Shown here piece after piece: positions 62,427 to 64,000 of a stretch of 64,000 nt of DNA; within the stretch, counting starts at the first letter, position 1, and every line of letters starts with the position of its first letter. Source of the stretch: Nocardiopsis gilva YIM 90087 (GTDB taxonomy: Bacteria; Actinomycetota; Actinomycetes; Streptosporangiales; Streptosporangiaceae); the NCBI RefSeq assembly GCF_002263495.1, contig NZ_CP022753.1, positions 3,658,001 through 3,722,000 on the forward strand. The letters are read 5' to 3'. The notes under the pieces were generated by a model. That model was not told where the DNA came from. It searched no databases and was given only the letters and a program-made list of their open reading frames with translations. The translations under genes and the position numbers were made by a program.

Positions 62427-63149
62427 CTAGGGCAGGTACGGCGTCCGCGGCCGGACCAGGTCGTCGATCTTCCAGGTCAGCTTGTCGTGCACACCGACGA
62501 CACCGTCGACCGCGTGGATCAGCTGGAGCAGCACCGAGCAGTGGCTGTGCTGTTCGACGCGGCCCTCCACGGTGACCATGCCGTCGGCGACGGTGAAGTG
62601 GATATCCCCCGCTTCCAACCATCCGGGCGCCCGGGACAGTGCGGCCCCGACGTCGCGCGCGATGTCCTCGTCCGAGCGGACGAAAACGCGCAGCAGGTCA
62701 CGCCTGGTGACAATGCCGAGCAGATGCTGGTGCTCGTCGACGACCGGGAGCTGCTTGACGTCGTGGCGATCCATGAGGCGCGCCGCCGTGACGACGGTCG
62801 CGTCGTGCCGCACGGTGACCACGTTGGGGCTCATGAGCCGATCGGCCTTCTCCGCCAGGGCCTTGTCCCTGCTGGATCCTCCCCCGGCCGCGCCCAGCGC
62901 GTGGCGCAGCCAGGCACGCAGGGGTTCGCGGTAGCCGCCGCCAAACTGGCCCTGGTCCCCCTCGGGCTGGAACTCCGCCTTGTGCACCAGGTCGGTCTCG
63001 GTGACGAGCCCGACGACTCGGCCCCCGTCGACAACGGGCAGTGCGGCGACGTTCTTGGCGATGATGCAGTTGGCGATCTCCTTGAACGTGGTGTCCCGGC
63101 TGATCGTCACCACGTCGGTGGTCATGACGTCGCGAACGGTGGCAGTCAT
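62427..63149 (-). CDS. CBS-pair and BON-domain protein
   Basis: 240 residues. Two CBS motifs (about 7-58, VRDVMTTDVVTISRDTTF; and about 108-162, RLMSPNVVTVRHDATV) form a Bateman module that binds adenosine nucleotides. A C-terminal BON domain (about 170-235) is expected to contact membranes or phospholipid. Mycobacterial homologues occur with USPs in the dormancy response. GAGGAGGAG precedes ATG 63149. Confidence 0.92.
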   Translation of the reverse strand: MTATVRDVMTTDVVTISRDTTFKEIANCIIAKNVAALPVVDGGRVVGLVTETDLVHKAEFQPEGDQGQFGGGYREPLRAWLRHALGAAGGGSSRDKALAEKADRLMSPNVVTVRHDATVVTAARLMDRHDVKQLPVVDEHQHLLGIVTRRDLLRVFVRSDEDIARDVGAALSRAPGWLEAGDIHFTVADGMVTVEGRVEQHSHCSVLLQLIHAVDGVVGVHDKLTWKIDDLVRPRTPYLP

Positions 63150-63552
63150 GTGGCTCCTCCTCAATTCGTGGTTGCGTGCGGCCGGGCTGTCGTCGCAGCC
63201 GCGGGGAGCGCCGGAGGAGATCCGCACCTGTTCCAGGCCCTACCCCGCCCGACCGTGCCGCTCACGTTCGCCCCGGCTCGGACTGCGAGAACAAGCGCGA
63301 GGGAGCCGGTGGTCGGACTGCCGTCGCTTCCAGGCAATCCCGATCCTCGTCGCGGGATGAGTGCCGGACGGCGCGACGATCGCGGGCCTCATGTCCCGTC
63401 GGCAGCACGGCCGGAGCGGTTGGGCGAGAGTTTGCCGCATCGGGACGAAGGAGTGTCAGTGGTCGGCGCCACACTCGGGGAGGGAGGCGAGAGAAGCGTA
63501 CGCGAACACCGCCGCCTGAGCTCTCACACACCTGACGCACAGGGAGACCACC
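63150..63552. other. Gene-free spacer between divergent genes
   Basis: About 400 bp with no supported gene, repeat or strong hairpin. It must hold promoters for the CBS-BON and VOC genes, but I cannot point to a clear motif. Confidence 0.5.
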
Positions 63553-64000
63553 ATGATCACCACCGACTTCATTCCCGGCTCACCCTGCTGGATCGAGCTG
63601 GGCACACCGGACGTCGAGGCCACCGTCGCCTTCTACCGCGGGGTCATCGGCTGGGACGCCGTCTCCGCCGGACCCGACACCGGCGGATACATGCTGTTCC
63701 AGAAGGACGGGAAGGCCGTGGGCGGCGTCGGCCCGCTCATGACGGAGGGGACCCGGTCCGTCTGGACGGTCTACTTCACCTCCCCCGACGTCGACGCCAC
63801 CGCCCGCACCGCCGAGGGCATCGGGGGCACGGTGCACACACCGCCGACGGACGTGCTGGACCTCGGGCGCATGATGGAGGTGGCCGATCCGCAGGGCGGG
63901 CGGTTCGGTGTGTGGCAGGCGGGCACCTTCCCCGGATTCGAGATCACCGACGCGCCCGGAAGCGTGTGCTGGACCGAGCTGTACACCCCCGACGCCAAGG
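63553..64000 (+). CDS. VOC-family protein (glyoxalase/bleomycin resistance-like), partial
   Basis: 149 residues before the window ends. First VOC module: PCWIELGTPDVEATVAFYRGVIGW, VGGVGPLM, and the C-terminal DPQGGRFGVWQAG. A second begins with SVCWTELYTPDAK, so the whole protein probably has two modules (about 260 residues). Substrate unknown. AGGGAGACC precedes ATG 63553. Confidence 0.9.
   Translation, partial: MITTDFIPGSPCWIELGTPDVEATVAFYRGVIGWDAVSAGPDTGGYMLFQKDGKAVGGVGPLMTEGTRSVWTVYFTSPDVDATARTAEGIGGTVHTPPTDVLDLGRMMEVADPQGGRFGVWQAGTFPGFEITDAPGSVCWTELYTPDAK

Overview
The window is 64 kb of very GC-rich DNA with tightly packed genes, strong GGAGG-type ribosome binding sites, many GTG starts and GTGA/ATGA overlaps. 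The gene content points to a filamentous actinobacterium: a hydroxamate-type NRPS siderophore locus with IdeR/DmdR-like iron boxes, DUF3040 and DUF3099 proteins, a membrane Ser/Thr kinase, an aa3-type ctaD and tandem universal stress proteins. Relatives of Nocardiopsis, Thermobifida or Streptomonospora are my inference; no rRNA or other marker is present to prove it. I see no tRNA, rRNA, CRISPR array, transposase or prophage.

Layout. 1-11 kb: siderophore locus. It has a large NRPS (cut by the left edge and carrying a frame break near 2.14 kb), a siderophore-binding lipoprotein, an ornithine N-hydroxylase and a divergent hydroxyornithine formyltransferase, with two iron boxes between the last two. 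11-21 kb: HhH-GPD DNA repair protein, alditol-oxidase-like flavoprotein, SHOCT, DUF2293 and DoxX proteins, a xylB-xylA operon with a palindromic operator, homocysteine methyltransferase, and an aromatic flavin monooxygenase. 21-27 kb: an Asp-rich secreted peptide translationally coupled to a histidine kinase and response regulator, followed by a DUF1611 P-loop protein and an ABC exporter. Similar 11-bp-phased repeats precede both parts. 27-30 kb: QorB/QorR-like redox pair and a secreted pyroglutamyl-peptidase homologue with Cys replaced by Ser. 30-36 kb: organosulfur-type locus: SsuABC-like transporter, a divergent StyA-like monooxygenase with a palindrome between them, rhodanese and cysteine dioxygenase. 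36-38 kb: mhqO-mhqD-like pair. 38-44 kb: sulfotransferase, Nudix, metallo-hydrolase lipoprotein, a class-A-beta-lactamase-like protein divergent from a LysR regulator (a shared 17-bp site links both hydrolases), and a duplicated CxxC membrane protein. 44-48.8 kb: ctaD with DUF3040, an alpha/beta hydrolase, a pentapeptide-repeat protein and a PH-domain protein. 48.8-57.6 kb: PucR regulator, xanthine dehydrogenase subunits flanking an 8-oxoguanine-type deaminase, and an NCS2 purine permease. 57.9-64 kb: Ser/Thr kinase with a Gly/Asp-rich tail, DUF3099, DUF2236, tandem USP, CBS-BON and a truncated VOC protein.

The most unusual signal is a dispersed 105-bp repeat. It sits in frame, in the same reading phase, inside three unrelated enzymes: the NRPS (4776-4880), the ornithine hydroxylase (9727-9831) and the MhqD-like hydrolase (37408-37512). 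Each copy adds 35 residues to a probable surface loop, and each has a central mini-hairpin with a C-GNA-G loop. It behaves like a protein-coding palindromic element, comparable in concept to the Rickettsia palindromic elements.
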